From positions 1 through 64,000 of the forward strand of contig WNNJ02002532.1 in assembly GCA_012934845.2 (NCBI GenBank): a stretch of 64,000 nucleotides of DNA, read 5' to 3'. Origin of the DNA: Pomphorhynchus laevis (Eukaryota; Acanthocephala; Palaeacanthocephala; Echinorhynchida; Pomphorhynchidae). A program made the translations under genes and the position numbers. Each line of letters begins with the position of its first letter. The stretch's first letter is position 1. A model generated the notes under the pieces. That model was not told the origin of the DNA and ran no database searches. It was given only the letters and a program-made list of their open reading frames with translations. This document shows positions 47,501-62,500 of this stretch, piece after piece.

Positions 47501-50500
47501 ATGGAATTATACTCTTTGGAGCGCCGAAAAAAGCTTACTTACAATATTACGAAACTTTTATGGTCATTCACTCAGTACATCACGTGCAGCGGGTGGTTGT
47601 ACGATATTACATCATTAGGAGCGCCGAAAAAAGCTTACTTACAACATTACGAAACTTTTATGGTCATGCACACAGTACATCACATATAATGTGTGAGTGT
47701 ACGATATCACGTCAAGAGATTAGTCAAAAGCTCATCATTTCGATGCTGAAGTGGTCGTCTAGAAGTGACATGGTGACTGAAAGTCGTGAATCGAAGTCCA
47801 GTCTATCAAGCAACACCATTTAGTATTAATGCCGTATTTCGTAAGAAATCCTGGACCGTTGTCTACTCAGCACATCCGTGCACTAATATTATACATGCCG
47901 TATCCATTAATAATCCCTAGAGTGCAGCGACAATTAAGCAACAACCTCTGCCTAGTGTTTAAGGATGGTCCGCACAGCAGTTCGATCTGGTTAAGAGCGT
48001 AAGTCTTAGACAATTAAGCAAAGTGTCAAAAACGTCTTTATTCACAATGTTACTCAGGCAACCGAAGCGATCAGTGAGTACATCATTCTACTGATGAGTT
48101 TTGCCGGGTACTCATTTGTCGTCTAGAAGTGATATATTGACTCAAAGTCGCGAATTAAAGTCCAGTCTAAAAAGCAACACCATTTTGTTTAAATTCCGTA
48201 TTTCGTAAGAAATCCTGAACCATTGTCTACTCAGCACATCTGGTCACTATTATCTGTATAGCTTTTACATGATTTATTTTTACGTTTCGGCCTCTAGGTC
48301 TTTATCATTGTAATCAGACTGATTACAAAAATAAATTAGGCAAGCATAAATTTACTAATCTTAAAAGACAATGGAATTATACTCTTTGGAGCGCCGAAAA
48401 AAGCTTACTTACAATATTACGAAACTTTTATGGTCATTCACTCAGTACATCACGTGCAGCGGGTGGTTGTACGATATTACATCATTAGGAGCGCCGAAAA
48501 AAGCTTACTTACAACATTACGAAACTTTTATGGTCATGCACACAGTACATCACATATAATGTGTGAGTGTACGATATCACGTCAAGAGATTAGTCAAAAG
48601 CTCATCATTTCGATGCTGAAGTGGTCGTCTAGAAGTGACATGGTGATTGACAGTCGTGAATCGAAGTCCAGTCTATCAAGTCCAGTCTATCGTATTTCGT
48701 AAGAAATCCTGGACCGTTGTCTACTCAGCACATCCGTGCACTAATATTATACATGCCGTATCCATTAATAATCCCAAGAGTGCAGCGACAATTAAGCAAC
48801 AAACTCTGCCTAGTGTTTAATGATGGTCCGCACAGCAATTCGATCTAGTAAGGAGCGTAAGCCTAAGTCAATTCAGCAAAGCGTTGGAAACCTTTTTTAT
48901 TCACAATGTCTCACAGGCAACCGAAACGACCAGTGTGTACCTCATTCTACTGATGAGTGTTGTCGGGTACTCATCACTTCGATGCTGAAGTGGTTGTCTA
49001 GAAGTGACATGGTGACTGAAAGTCGTGAATCGGAGTCCAGTCTATAAAGCAACACTATTTAGTATATATGCCGTATTTCGTAAGAAATCCAGGACCGTTG
49101 TCTACTCAGCACATCCGTGCACTTATGCCGTATCCATTAATAATGCCGTATCCATTAAGGATCCAACGAGTGCAGCGACAATTCAGCCACAACCTCTGCC
49201 TAGTGTTTAAGGATGGTCCACGCAGCAATTCGATCTGGTTAAGAGCGTAAGCCTTAGACAACAAAGCAAAGTGTCGGATACGCCTTTATTCACAATGTCA
49301 CACAGGCAACCGAAGCGATCAGTTAGTACTTCATTCTACTGATGAGTGTTGCCTGGTACTCATTGGTCGTCTAGAAGTGACATGGTGACTGAAAGTCATG
49401 AATCTAAGTCCAGTCTATCAAGCAACACCATTTAGTATAAATGCCGTATTTCGTAAGAAATCCTGGACCGTTGTCTACTCAGCACATCCGTGCACTACTA
49501 TTATACATGCCGTATCCATTAAGGATCCAACGAGTGCAGCGACAATTAAGCAACAACCTCTGCCTTGTGTTTAAGGATGGTCCGCACAGCAATTCGATCT
49601 GGTTAAGAGCGTAAGCCTTAGACAATTAAGCAAAGTGTCGAAAACGCCTTTATTCACAATGTCACACAGGCAACCGAAACGACTAGTGTGTACCTCATTC
49701 TACTGATGAGTGTTGCCGTGTACTCATTGGTCGTCTAGAAGTGATATGGTGACTCAAAGTCGCGAATTAAAGTCCAGTCTAAAAAGCAACACCATTTTGT
49801 TTAAATTCCGTATTTCGTAAGAAATCCTGAACCATTGTCTACTCAGCACATCTGGTCACTATTATATATATAGCTTTTACATGATTTATTTTTACGTTTC
49901 GGCCTCTAGGTCTTTATCATTGTAATCAGACTGATTACAAAAATAAATTAGGCAAGCATAAATTTACTAATCTTAAAAGACAATGGAATTATACTCTTAG
50001 GAGCGCTGAAAAAAGCTTACTTACAATATTACGAAACTTTTTATGGTCATGCACACAGTACATCACGTGCAGTGGGTGGTTGTACGATATCACGTCATTA
50101 GGAGCGCCGAAAAAAGCTTACTTACAATATTACGTAACTTTTATGGTTATGCACACAGTACATCACATATAATGGGTGAGTTTTCGATATCACTTCAAGA
50201 GATTAGTCAAAAGCACAAGAAAATCTGTTTTAAATTCAATAAAATTGTATATAACGTAGAGCTATAGAACTGGAATATTACCCAAATATACGGTTTATAA
50301 ATGAACAACGACGAGACAAACAACGTTTCATAAAATACCTTTATAACAGTGAAACAATATCTCAAATGAGCAAATTTCAAGGACTAAATAGATCTACTGG
50401 ACCTGGTTTTTAAGGATTATACCTGCCAATAGAGAATTTGATCAACGAAAGCTTTTTAAATTTGTATGGGATATTTTGATGCACCACGGATATGGATTTT

Positions 50501-53500
50501 AAAAAACCACAAGTAAATGTAATAGTAAAATAATAATCAGCACAGAATAAATTAAAATCTAATCACATGTTTATCTTCTTAAATGCATCTACTATAAAAT
50601 CTTCTAACTACTATAAAATCTTCTAACTGACGATTTCTTGACAAAGTTTGAGAGAATAAAGAGTGCGATTCATCAAGATGCCTTAATAGCGACATTGGAT
50701 GTAGAGCAACTGTACACATCTTCCTCTATGAAGGAAGCTTCTTTGAAGCACATGATGTGCCCATCGCCGTACCGTATGTTTGCCTTCAAATGTTAAACAC
50801 TGTCTCGAACAACTTCACAGTCAACGATATGTCATCTGTATTCTACTCGTCCATTTCCATGTGCTTTATAAAGGAATCAAGTCAATCTCGGATAGAAATT
50901 ACAGTTGCTCTTCATCCAATGTCACGCAAATATCATATTTCGTTAAAATAATGCTCAAAAAATTCTTTTTGAGCATTTTTTAGTTAATATGGAAATCTGA
51001 CCAATTCAAATCACACATTTTTATAAATTTGCTTTGATTAAAATTAGCCTGCATTAATATGTGTATAAAATTGATATAAGTATTGATTTTCCTTATTAAT
51101 TTCGTTTGTTTTACAAAACTCTGTCATTAGCATGTCGTCATTTTGGCATACTACATAACCTTCACTTTTGCAAATGATTTTTTTTTACTTTCGCGTGACA
51201 CTTCATCTTTGTCTAACATCTTTGTCACTTAGTATACATTTTAACTAAACGAAATAAGAGAATGGAATGTAAAAGGACGTTGCATATGAAAAGGCCTCAC
51301 GGCCGAATGATAAACCGCAATATACTCTGTCTCAATCAAATGGCAAAATGAACTAATGGCTTAATAAATTAAAATTTAAAATTTCTAATTTAAAATTTCG
51401 AAGAAATAAATTTAGAATAGAGGTAAACGAACTATTAATACTTATTTATGCTGCATGTTATAGAACAAGCAATGGTAAGAGTACGGTCATTAACTCAATG
51501 CTATGTGATCAAATCTTACCATCTGGACTAGGTCATACCACAAATTGCTTTATACAGGTGTGTAGCAATTGCACAATTTAGTTGAATCGTGTTGAAAACT
51601 TGTAATTTAGTTTTTTTAGATATCTGGAACAGAAGAAGACAAATCTTCATTCAGAATTGCCGGTTCCGATCAAACGTATCCAATAAAGGTATCCATTTTC
51701 ATAAGTGTTTGTACGTTTGAAAAATTGTGACTAAGGAGTTGAATAAATTCAATAGTCAAGATTCGGAAAGCAGAGTAAGCGTAAATGAAATGATACAAAT
51801 AAGTTGGCCCAAAGAGCGATGTGCCTTGCTAAACGAGGACATTGTTCTTATCGACAGGTATGCTTTTCGAAATACAAAATTATTTTAACTTAAATTTAAA
51901 TTGTAGTCCAGGAATAGATGTATCTGCTGACCTGGATTCATGGATTGAAAAGCATTGCATGGATGCCGATGTATTTGTTCTTGTTAGCAATGCTGAATCT
52001 GTACTCAGCAGAACGGTATACATAAATTCTGTATTTGTTGATCAATTAACTTTGTGTAATTGGCATGATTAATTTCAAGATTTCAGAGCATTCAGGTGCT
52101 GTTCTAAATCTATTGTAAATCCATATTTACCACATATTGGTACTTTATATCTAATGCTCGTCATAATTCTTTCGATGTTTTATTTTGCAGTTTTAGAATT
52201 CCTTGTTATTTTGTGCTTTATATTACCTTTTTATTCTGATAGTGATCAGCGAAATATCCCAAAGTTGTCTGAATAAATTGATTTTTTCTCTATTTGGTTT
52301 TTTTTTTCAATTTACAACAAGGTAGATTAAATATATTATTAATCGTAATAAATTTTTAATTAAAAAATCTATTTTTAAAACATCGTAAACATTTATTTTC
52401 TTTTATTTTGCTAGTATCTGCTAGCATCATCAGAAATTAACAATTGATTACAATCAATTAATAATTCTTCACGAAATTACTAACAATTATCGTGATTGTT
52501 AAGACGAATAATGTCTTCAACCGCCCGTTGTTATTAACGATGAGTGTTCTCCTTTACCCGATCAGGAAACATTTGAAAACGATCGCACGATTTCGATGAG
52601 TGTTCTCCTTTACCCGATCAGGAAACATTTGAAAACGATCGCACGATTTCGATGAGTGTTCTCCTTTACCCGATCAGGAAACATTTGAAAACGATCGCAC
52701 GATTTCGAAATGTTTACAAGTTGTTTTGTATTCGTAAATATGCGTAAAAATTAAAATTAAAGATTTTCAAATACCTTCATTTGTTTGATTTTGCTAGCTA
52801 ACAACTAAACTGGTCTAGATCCCAACCTGAGGTAGATAGCTATATATAATCATATATACTAAATAGTATTTTAATAAAGTTACTACTTATAATATTATTT
52901 CGACTCATTCACCATACATAATATTGTATTTTGAATGAGTCTCTTGAATGAGTCATATAATAATCATATTGCCCGATTCCTCATAACGATCATATATGTT
53001 ATCTTAGCTTGACTTTGAATATAGAATTGTAATACTAAATTAATAGCATATAAAACTATATTAAGCTTCCTTCCACTTTCATGTGAAATAGTCGAAGTCT
53101 AATTTGTGTTAATTTAGTAAACATTTCGATTATTTTAGTTTTTGTGTTTTAAAACAACTTCTCATTTTTGTAAAACGATTCTTTACAACGATGAATTATT
53201 ATATTATTGCATAATATAATAATATATAATATATAATATAATTGTATTATATTTTTTATAGCAATAATTTTTGTCGAATAATAAATTGGGAATAGTGGCA
53301 ACATTTGTTTCAAAAATTTCAATTATTAAATAATTATTTGTCTATTTAGGAGAAGCAATTTTTCTTCTCAGTGCGTGAAAAGCTATCAAGTCCCAACATT
53401 TTTATTTTAAATAATCGATGGGACGCTACTGCCGATGAAGATGATCACGGACAGCGTGTATTGTGCTTACAATATTTTATCTAATATATCTTTTTGTTAT

Positions 53501-56500
53501 TTTAATAGCTTCGAAAAAACCACGAGGACATGGAAATCAGCTTTCTTTGCGATGAACTTCATGTTTGTTCTAATCACGAAGAAGCTTCGAAAAGAATCTA
53601 CTTTATCTCAGCAAAAGAATCACTAAGGAAACGCATCGGCCTAGAACCATCATCAGGTATGTATTTTATATTATTTGCTTTTAAATTTTTCATAATTACA
53701 AATGAAGTTTGTAATTGCCCCTCAATATTAATTAATTTGTCCATTAAGATTAATTATTTAGAAAATTGATTTAAAAAAGTTTAATATCAAATTACCGAAG
53801 GTTATTTGATTTTTGTTAAATATAGATTTTAATATTCAAAATTATTATTTATTTCTAAATATTTGAATATTTATGACTATAAATTTGTATTCGATTGAAT
53901 TCTTTTATATATTTGCATTAATAATAAAATGATTATATTTCCTTATTTTGCTAATCAATCTCTTAATAGTTAGCAAATTATAAACATTAAAAATAACAAA
54001 TCGAATGTTAATAAAATAATCGAATGTTAAATAAATGAAATATATTTATTATATATTTATTATATTTCTTATATTTGATCATAATTAATATCAAATATTC
54101 TTACCATCTTTCTTATATATCATCATATCTAAATATAATCGCATTAATGTGACGATAACATATTATAAACGCATAATTTTTGAAACTAGAAGGTGTCTTG
54201 CCTTTACTTAGTTCTGATTCGGATATTCGGATCAGCGGATATAACTTTTCGACATTTTGTTATTTTTGAGTTTAACTAAAATTTATAAATTTTTATGTAA
54301 AGATGAAAGTATAATAAAGAATGACTAAATTCTAATATTTCACTCCTTTCGAATTATATTTCAATTTATAAAAAAAATATTTTTTTTACATTTGAAATAC
54401 GAAAAACACTTGAAATTGCTGATTAAATTGTTTTAATTTTTATAAATCTAAAATATCTGTTATTTGATAATTTAAGCTTATTTATTATACCAGATGAATT
54501 CTACGAAAAATGAAATATTTCAAATTGCTCTTTGGTTTTGAACTTGATTTTGAAGCGTTATTTGATTATAATGATTTGGCACCTTTTGAATTGTATTTCA
54601 ATTTATAATTTATTATTTAGTACGACTTCCTGGTTGTGAACAGCGCTTAGAGGAATTTTCTGTATTCGAGAAAGAATTCACAATCTGTCTAAGTAAAAGC
54701 GCTGTTTTCACAAAGTTTCGTCCCCATGCTGAACGAGGAATATTCATTTGCAATGAAATAAAAGCATATCTCGATGAGCTATACATCGAATGTTCTCAGA
54801 AAGAAAATCAGTTTAATAGCGACTATGACGTAAGCTATTTAGTAAATTATAAAACATTTAAAATGGTAAATACGACATGTAATACGAAGAAAATTGAAAC
54901 ATAAGCAAGAACCAATGATTATAACTCGATTTCTATAAAAAAGCTTGTCTATTTTTCATTTAAATTATAAAAAATACATTTTACGAAAATTCAACTTTAC
55001 GTACGACAAAGACATTTACTACATATCTTAATTTATTATGCGTTTTGCAGAATTTATTATTCCAATGATAATAAATTACTTAAACTATTTCGACGCGTCA
55101 TTACAATTTACTATATAATGGAATGTAAAGAACGATTATAAAAGATTGGCATATAATTAATCCAAATATAATTAAAATATAATTAATTAGAAAATGTTTA
55201 TTATCTATTCAGAAAATGTTTATTATCTATTCAGAAAATGTTTATTATCTATTCAGAAAATGTTTATTTAATTGAGTACACATCAACAATTAAATAATTC
55301 CAAACAATAATTTATAAAATATTGACTAATAATTATTTAAAACCTAAATTTCAAATATAATATATTTTTAATGTATAATATTTGCTAAGTTTATTTTACT
55401 GTTCCATAAATATATGCTCGTAGACTTGAAAGGATAAGTTGTACATATTATAACATGATCATATCCATTTGTTTCTTTATGGTTTTATAAACTTATAGGA
55501 ACAAAAAAATTAGTTGTTTTTCATAGAAAATATACATTTATTTAATATTATTGTTTTATATGCTACTTGTTATAAGATTAGCATATAAGCTAATCTAATT
55601 GTTTTAACTGCTAATTCACAGAATTAGCATTTATATAATAATTACGAGATAAGAAATACATTTTTGTTCTAAGAATTATTGGAGCTGAATTAAAAAAGAA
55701 GGAAACTTGTATTTGATATTTCGCTAACCTCTGTTAGCATCTTCAGATTGTTACGATATACGTTCGTGTTAAAGAATAATAAAATTAACAATGAAATTAC
55801 ATCCTTTTCTGAAGATGCTAACAGAGATTGGTGAAATATAAAATAAATTTCCCCCTTTTTGATCCAGCTCAAATAATTCTTTGAACACAATATTTCGATC
55901 TTTTAATTTCCTATAATTTTATAATTTTTATATTTTTCTACTCTATTTCATTTATATTTTTAAGATTTCTGACTTTATTTTTGTTTTTGGTTGTGCAGTA
56001 CGAATATACCGGCATTTTCTTTTGTAATTATAGTTTTTTTACATTTGAAAAATTGATTTTTTCTTTATCACAATTTTTTAGAAATTTGAATAAATGCATT
56101 TTGTTTTGTTTTAACTATATTGAATAGAGTTAAACTTTCATTTTAGAAAGCAGTTAGGGAGGTTGAACATATTGAAAATACGCTTCATGAATTAACTGCT
56201 GTTGTGAAAGATAAGATACGGAAAGTCGTAGAATCAGTTGAATACGAAGTTGGACTGGCGCTGGAATCGGAAATTCAAATCTTATTTGATTTAATAGGCG
56301 AATTTGAAATCCCATTCAGTAGTGACGATGATAATTTGCAATGGTACAAGAAAGAATTACATATGTTCATAGAAAAGAAACTTGGCGAGAAGATGAGCTC
56401 TAGACTGGGCAATGTTTTACTGCGCACTCTAGATAACGTACAAAATGATATAAGAGGTACACTTTATTATTTTTTCCTTTGGATTTTTATGCATAATTCT

Positions 56501-59500
56501 TGAATCCTATGTTTTTATATGAAAAATAACTTTGGCAATATAAAAAATAACGATGACCTAATAGAAATAGTCATCCGTAATACGTTATAGGTTTTTTATT
56601 TGCAACACTGATATTATTTAAATTTTGACCAAATTTTAGGTTTTAATCGCTGATAATAAAGTTTTAAAATTAACTTGGATAATTTCATTAATGACTACTT
56701 CAGTACTCATTCATATATTTTAAACTTATTAATATATTGATATCACTTAATGGAAATAATAATAATAATTTAATAAAAATAATAATAATTTAATTTATTA
56801 ATAATAATTTTTAATAATAATTTTTAAATGAATAATAATTTTTTTTTAATAATTTATTTTTTTTAAATAATAATACATTTATGATTTGTCATGTTTTACA
56901 ATTCTAGCGTCTGGCTACAAACGCCCTGCATGGACATTGATACTACTCGAGCCATCATTCTCGACAAACGGCATCTGTGTATTATCTCGGCGTAATTCTG
57001 TGGTCCTTGCAAAGCATGCATTGATGCTACCTTTTTTACCGCGTGCTAAAAGTGTTAGCCGCGTTTCCCAATCCACCCGTTGTTGATATAAATGAATAAT
57101 AATAATAAATTTAATAATTTAATTAATGAATTAAATTATTAATAAATTAATAAATTTTATTTATTAAATTTATTAATAAATTAATAAGTTAATTTATTAT
57201 TAATTAGTAATTATTAAATTAATTATTTATTTCAATAGTTAACATACATTTTCAACATTTCAAATATCAAAAATATCAGTAAATATAACCTTTACATTAT
57301 ATACGTTTTAGGTATTTCGTATTTTTATCGTAACTGCTTGTATCGTAAAGTTGACAAACCTCACGGTATCACTAATTTTTTCAATATTTTATATTTATCA
57401 ATGAATTTTATATTGATATTGATCGTTTTATCGCTATTGATATCGGAATATTAATCCTTACAAAATCGTTTTATTTCTTGTTATGGAAATAAAACAATTT
57501 TGTTTTATTAAATATTAATTATTAAAATTTTATTTTGTTTAAAATTATCGTACTATAATTTTAATCTTATCTTTTTTTAGCAAACAGCGTTTAATTTGCT
57601 CAAATAAAGAACACTTAAAATACAATAATGGAATATAATACATTGGGTGCAATAAAACATTTCCCTGTTACATAAGTTGCATAATTGCGAATTTGATATT
57701 TTAATCGAATTACCTTTATTTTAAACTTAATCTTTTAACTTATTGATATTTAGGTGACATATTAAAGCTGGTCTCGGTCACAAAGGAGAAGGATGTACAA
57801 TCTGTCATGTCTCGAACGGATTTTTCGGTTGCTTATCGGTTTTACTGTACAAATTTGTGTGCCGATTTCGTGTAAGTTCTAAACCCGTTAAATTCTAATT
57901 TAATGATTGGTACTAATATGTTACCGGCAGTTTGCTACAGCTTACTTTCTTATGAATATGAAACAAATTATTTTTTTTTCAAAGCCAGGTATTATCAAAC
58001 TCGTTTCAAGAACAATATGTATCGATTTTTTAACTAATTCCAAAGTTTTAATTTTTGTATTTTAAACTACCTTTTATGAAAAAATGAAATCAGTTAATAT
58101 GAAATAAATAAATAATTAGAGAATAAATAATCAGGTAAAATGCTAAATTATTAGTTTCACTTTAAATTTCTCCCTTTCCAATGATAATACAACGCGCTGA
58201 TATTTCATCGATGATTTTTTATTAGGATAGCTCTGTTAAGGGCGTTTAGGCTCACACATTAAACAGCTCTGTTGATATGCACACGGTAGTTCGTTATCGT
58301 CCTCGTAGTTTACGCATAGTAATCTACTACCTTAGTCTAGGTTATTAGTGTAGTGATCATCTACTTATTGTAAGATGAAGAGAACGTCGTTCATTTGTCC
58401 ACTATATTATTCTCGAAAGCTTCATTTATGTACAAACATGACAAACTGAAGGTATAAAATAGCATGAAACTGTTTTCGCATTTCACTGCTACTTTGGCTA
58501 TGATACTGAGTTTCTCTCTCAAATGCTTAAATGTTGATGTCATACAATTGTGTAGTTATTAGAGGTCGTTATTTAAAAGTTTTGTTCACAACCTCACGGT
58601 TGCTTCAACCCATTGAGCCGAAAGTTTAATCGCCATCTGTAAAATCACAAATACAAATCTAGTTGATATAACATTTTACATATGCCGCTTAGTTTAACAA
58701 TTACCGGTAAGAATTACTGAATCGGCTTTAATAATTACTGAATCGGATCACTATCACGTCCACCGGACAGGAACCTAAATTGAGTGCATATCCTGTCAAA
58801 GCTTAATCTTTAGATATATAAATTGTTACCCGAATTTGCCTTGTTTTCAAACAATCGGAATTATTTTCCAAAATATTAAACTTCAAGTACTCGTTAGAAA
58901 TGAACAATTTCTTCAAATTTTGTTTAAAATAAAAATATTCAAATTTTATTTTCCTTTTGAAATGTTTAGTCTTTATTCTTAGTTATTAATACCGTATTTA
59001 TTTACGAATATCAAACGATCAGTGAACTTAACGTTAATTTAACTAATTCATCAGATGTATTCAATGTAGTGATTTGTACAAATAGCATTATGATATCCTA
59101 TGATATCTTGAAAGTTGATCGCCAGGGCCTTTATTAAAAGACATCAGTTCGCCACCAATATCTAAATAGATCTTTCTAAGATCAAATCATTTAAAGATTA
59201 ATCAAACGAAGGCTGATTGTCCCCGTTTATTTAATCGATGTATTTTTCAGTGGACTTTCCAAATATAGTTTCTAGTGTCAACCCAGGAATAAATAATGAG
59301 GGTCAGCGCACTTGAAAACACATTCAAGTGACGTTGAATATCATAGAATCAACGATAATAAATATTTTGTAACAGCGTAAGAAGGATGATAATTATGCTC
59401 CTGTGAATTTTATTATATTATCTTGGCCTGGATTTATTTTCACATTTTTCTTGCATCATTTTCAATTAAAACAAAATCAAATAAAACCATCCATTTATTC

Positions 59501-62500
59501 TACTGTGTTTGGTGTTGGAATACAAGCTACTTAACAAAGTAGCTTTTATGACAAAGTCCGAGATTTTGTTACAAACATAAAGAAAAACAAAAAATAAAAA
59601 CAAAATCATAAAACAAAATAAAAACAAAATCATATAACAAGATGGTATGTTTTTTGATAAAACATACGAATTAAAAACTTACAAACAAGTGATAAAAACA
59701 TACGAATAAAAACTTACAATTCGTATGTTTTTATCACTTGTTTTGTGATTTTGTTTTTATTTTGTTTGATGATTTTGTTTTATGATTTTATTTTTTCTTG
59801 TTGTTGTTTGTTTTTAAATGTGTGTAAAATTTTAGTGTGTGATTGTTTTATTTTTCGTTATTTCCTTTTTCTTTTTAAGTAGAAATGCGGGGCACATCAA
59901 TGCATGTATTTTTGTATAAATGTTGGAAACACGAAATTTTTTTAATATTTTATTCGGCCTCATTAGCTTTTAAGCTGAATCAAAATTAATTATTTGTTCG
60001 AATCTTTAACATTTAAAAAATAATAAAAAATCACCACTTAAAATTACGCTGGTATGAATTATTGAGACCAAAGATTCATGTGATGGGTAACAATTAACTA
60101 AGTAATCGTCATCTAAAGAGTTTATTTTGGAACGAGATTTCCTTGGAACGGAATATTCGTGTGACGAGTTGTCCTAACGCAGTTTTTGGTAAAGCTTCTT
60201 TTAGAACGCGTTTTTCCTGAAATGAGCTTTATATGAGGACTTTTTATTTGACTTTTTGGTGCTACCGAGCTTCAATCTACTGATATATTTTATTTTTGTA
60301 CCTTTGGCACAACCAATCGTTTCAAAATTCCAATCTTATTTTTCGAGACGTATTTAACCTGTAAGTTTGTTAAAATTATATTTTAATTTTTACATATCGT
60401 TACATTTTTTGATATCTACATCTGATGTATTGTTTATTTGTTATATTAAGCCTCACTTGTGAGACGCAAAATATTTTTTCTCTTATGATACTAATTTCTA
60501 ATGCGTATTTTACCTGCAAGTATTGAACAGAAACAAGTTAAACATTTAAAATGAACATTTAAAATGCCATATTTTATACAATATGATCGGTGATGGGTAT
60601 TAATTACCCTGTTAAACCAATTTTTATGTTTCTGAATAGATAAATAATAAATAATAAATAGATAGTTGATAATGGATCAATAATGATCCATTATTGATAA
60701 AGAATTATTTGAGCTGAATCAAAGAAAAGAGGCGATTAAAAAAAGTCATCTTTAACTTAAAAAAATAAAAAAAATAATTTCTTTAATTTTAAATATAATA
60801 TAATTATATTTAAAACTATATTGAAAATTATATTATAATTTATTATATTTAAAATTATATTGTAAATATAATTTTAAATTTATTTAATTTCCTCTTTAAA
60901 GTTTAATCTCTTTTTCTCTTTTACAAGAGAAAAAATTTCCTCTTTTCTTTGATTTAGCTTCAATAGTTCTTTATAAATGGATGTTCTATTGATTCCAAAA
61001 TTCAAAAACGGGCTTTGTTGAAATGTTAAACTTTTTATCAAAGTAATTTTTTCTAAAAATGTAAAATGTCATATTTTCTTCAATCTGATCAGTGGTCTTA
61101 AACTAATTAATTGCCAACTTAAAAGTTTATTTTTTAATGATTTTTCTTTGTAACGAAATATTCCTGTTACGAGTTATCATGGATCAAGTGTTCTTAAAAC
61201 TGTTTTCGGTATTAGTTCTTTTTTCAAAGAAAAAGGGACTATTTATAGTTTTTTAGTAATGGAAGGCATCCCTATACGCGTTATTCCTCTATTTGAATGA
61301 TGCTTTCTAAATAACCCGTAATGTTTCTCCATTATCCGTTATGTGCTAGATAATGCATAATAAATAAATGTACCTTCATTAGTAGAAAAGATGACGTACC
61401 ATAAAGGATATTTAGTTAGTAAATACCTTTTAATTGCAAAATTGCATTTCAATGTAAATACAGAAAAGTAAACATTAAATTTTAAGCTAATAAGAAATGT
61501 TTTTATTTAAATTTCTTACATTTCTGTCGTTGGCTTTATTGTAATCTTTTAAACTTTTGAGAATAAATGAAATTATAAATTATAAATATAAATTATAAAT
61601 TATAAATATATTAAAATATATATTTAAATAAATTGTATATATTTATAAAAATTTTAAATTTCAAGGAACTATCAGAATAAAGACAACAAAAATTATGATA
61701 TTTCGCTAGTAACTACTGCATCTTCAGAAATGAACAATCTTTTAATAGTATTTTTTAAAAGAAGTTATTCAAATTTTATATTAAAGTTAGTTTTTAAAGC
61801 GCTCTAAATAATTCAGTGATGTTAATTAATAAGAGTCTTAAATTTTAATCGAATGGAGTAATTTCTTATAAAATTAAAAACTCTAACATTAGAACTTAAA
61901 CTCTGCGCAACTCAGTTAATTTGTAAATTGATTAGGTGTTTCAATTTAAAATTTTCCGTTGCGAAATAACTTATGCCTATCAAAATATTGTAAAAATACA
62001 AAATACTTATTTAATTCCGTTGCCCAGGAAATTGTTTATTCAAGTGAATGCTTTTTAATCGTTTCATTATGAATGATTCACGCTTTTTTATTTTTAGCGA
62101 AGATATATCTTTCAGATTCTCACTTTCCCCGACCGCGATTTTTTCAAAAGTTTTTCGTCTGTTCAATTTAAAATCTGATTCAGTAGATGACCAGGTATTC
62201 AAAATATTTTTGACTTTATTTTTACAAATCACACACCAAAACCTTAAATATTACAAAACGACGATAGTGTTCGTTATATTCTTTGTTTAAGTCTACCATG
62301 TAAACTTAATATTTATCAAATTTTAAATATTTTTGCGTTAATGATTTTTCGCAATTGAAATTTTATAATTTGTTTTTGAAAGTATTTTTCAACAATTTTT
62401 ATTCAATAAGCAATTTATTCAATTTTTAGCAATTTTTATTCAATAAGTGAACAAATTTATCCGGGTAGCCTCATTCTTAATTAAACCAATATCAATGATA

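Larger units (their letters stand above)
52016..53349. other. Mitofusin intron 7
   Basis: Contains a 56-bp threefold tandem (52539-52706) and a hammerhead-like segment on the minus strand (52406-52433). Otherwise AT-rich. Confidence 0.6.
57872..62097. other. Mitofusin intron 12 (4.2 kb)
   Basis: AT-rich. Holds an inverted repeat (59685-59741 core), a MITE-like element (60699-60972) and a hammerhead-like core (61701-61727). Around 60060-60200, 60590 and 61080-61210 there are diverged copies of one repeat (GTTTATTTTGGAACGAGATT-like). No exon fits here. Confidence 0.5.

Noticed and set aside
47501-48702. Repeated 62-90 residue frames as a gene family
   Set aside because: They are identical only because the 870-bp satellite unit is duplicated; no start, fold or family signal.
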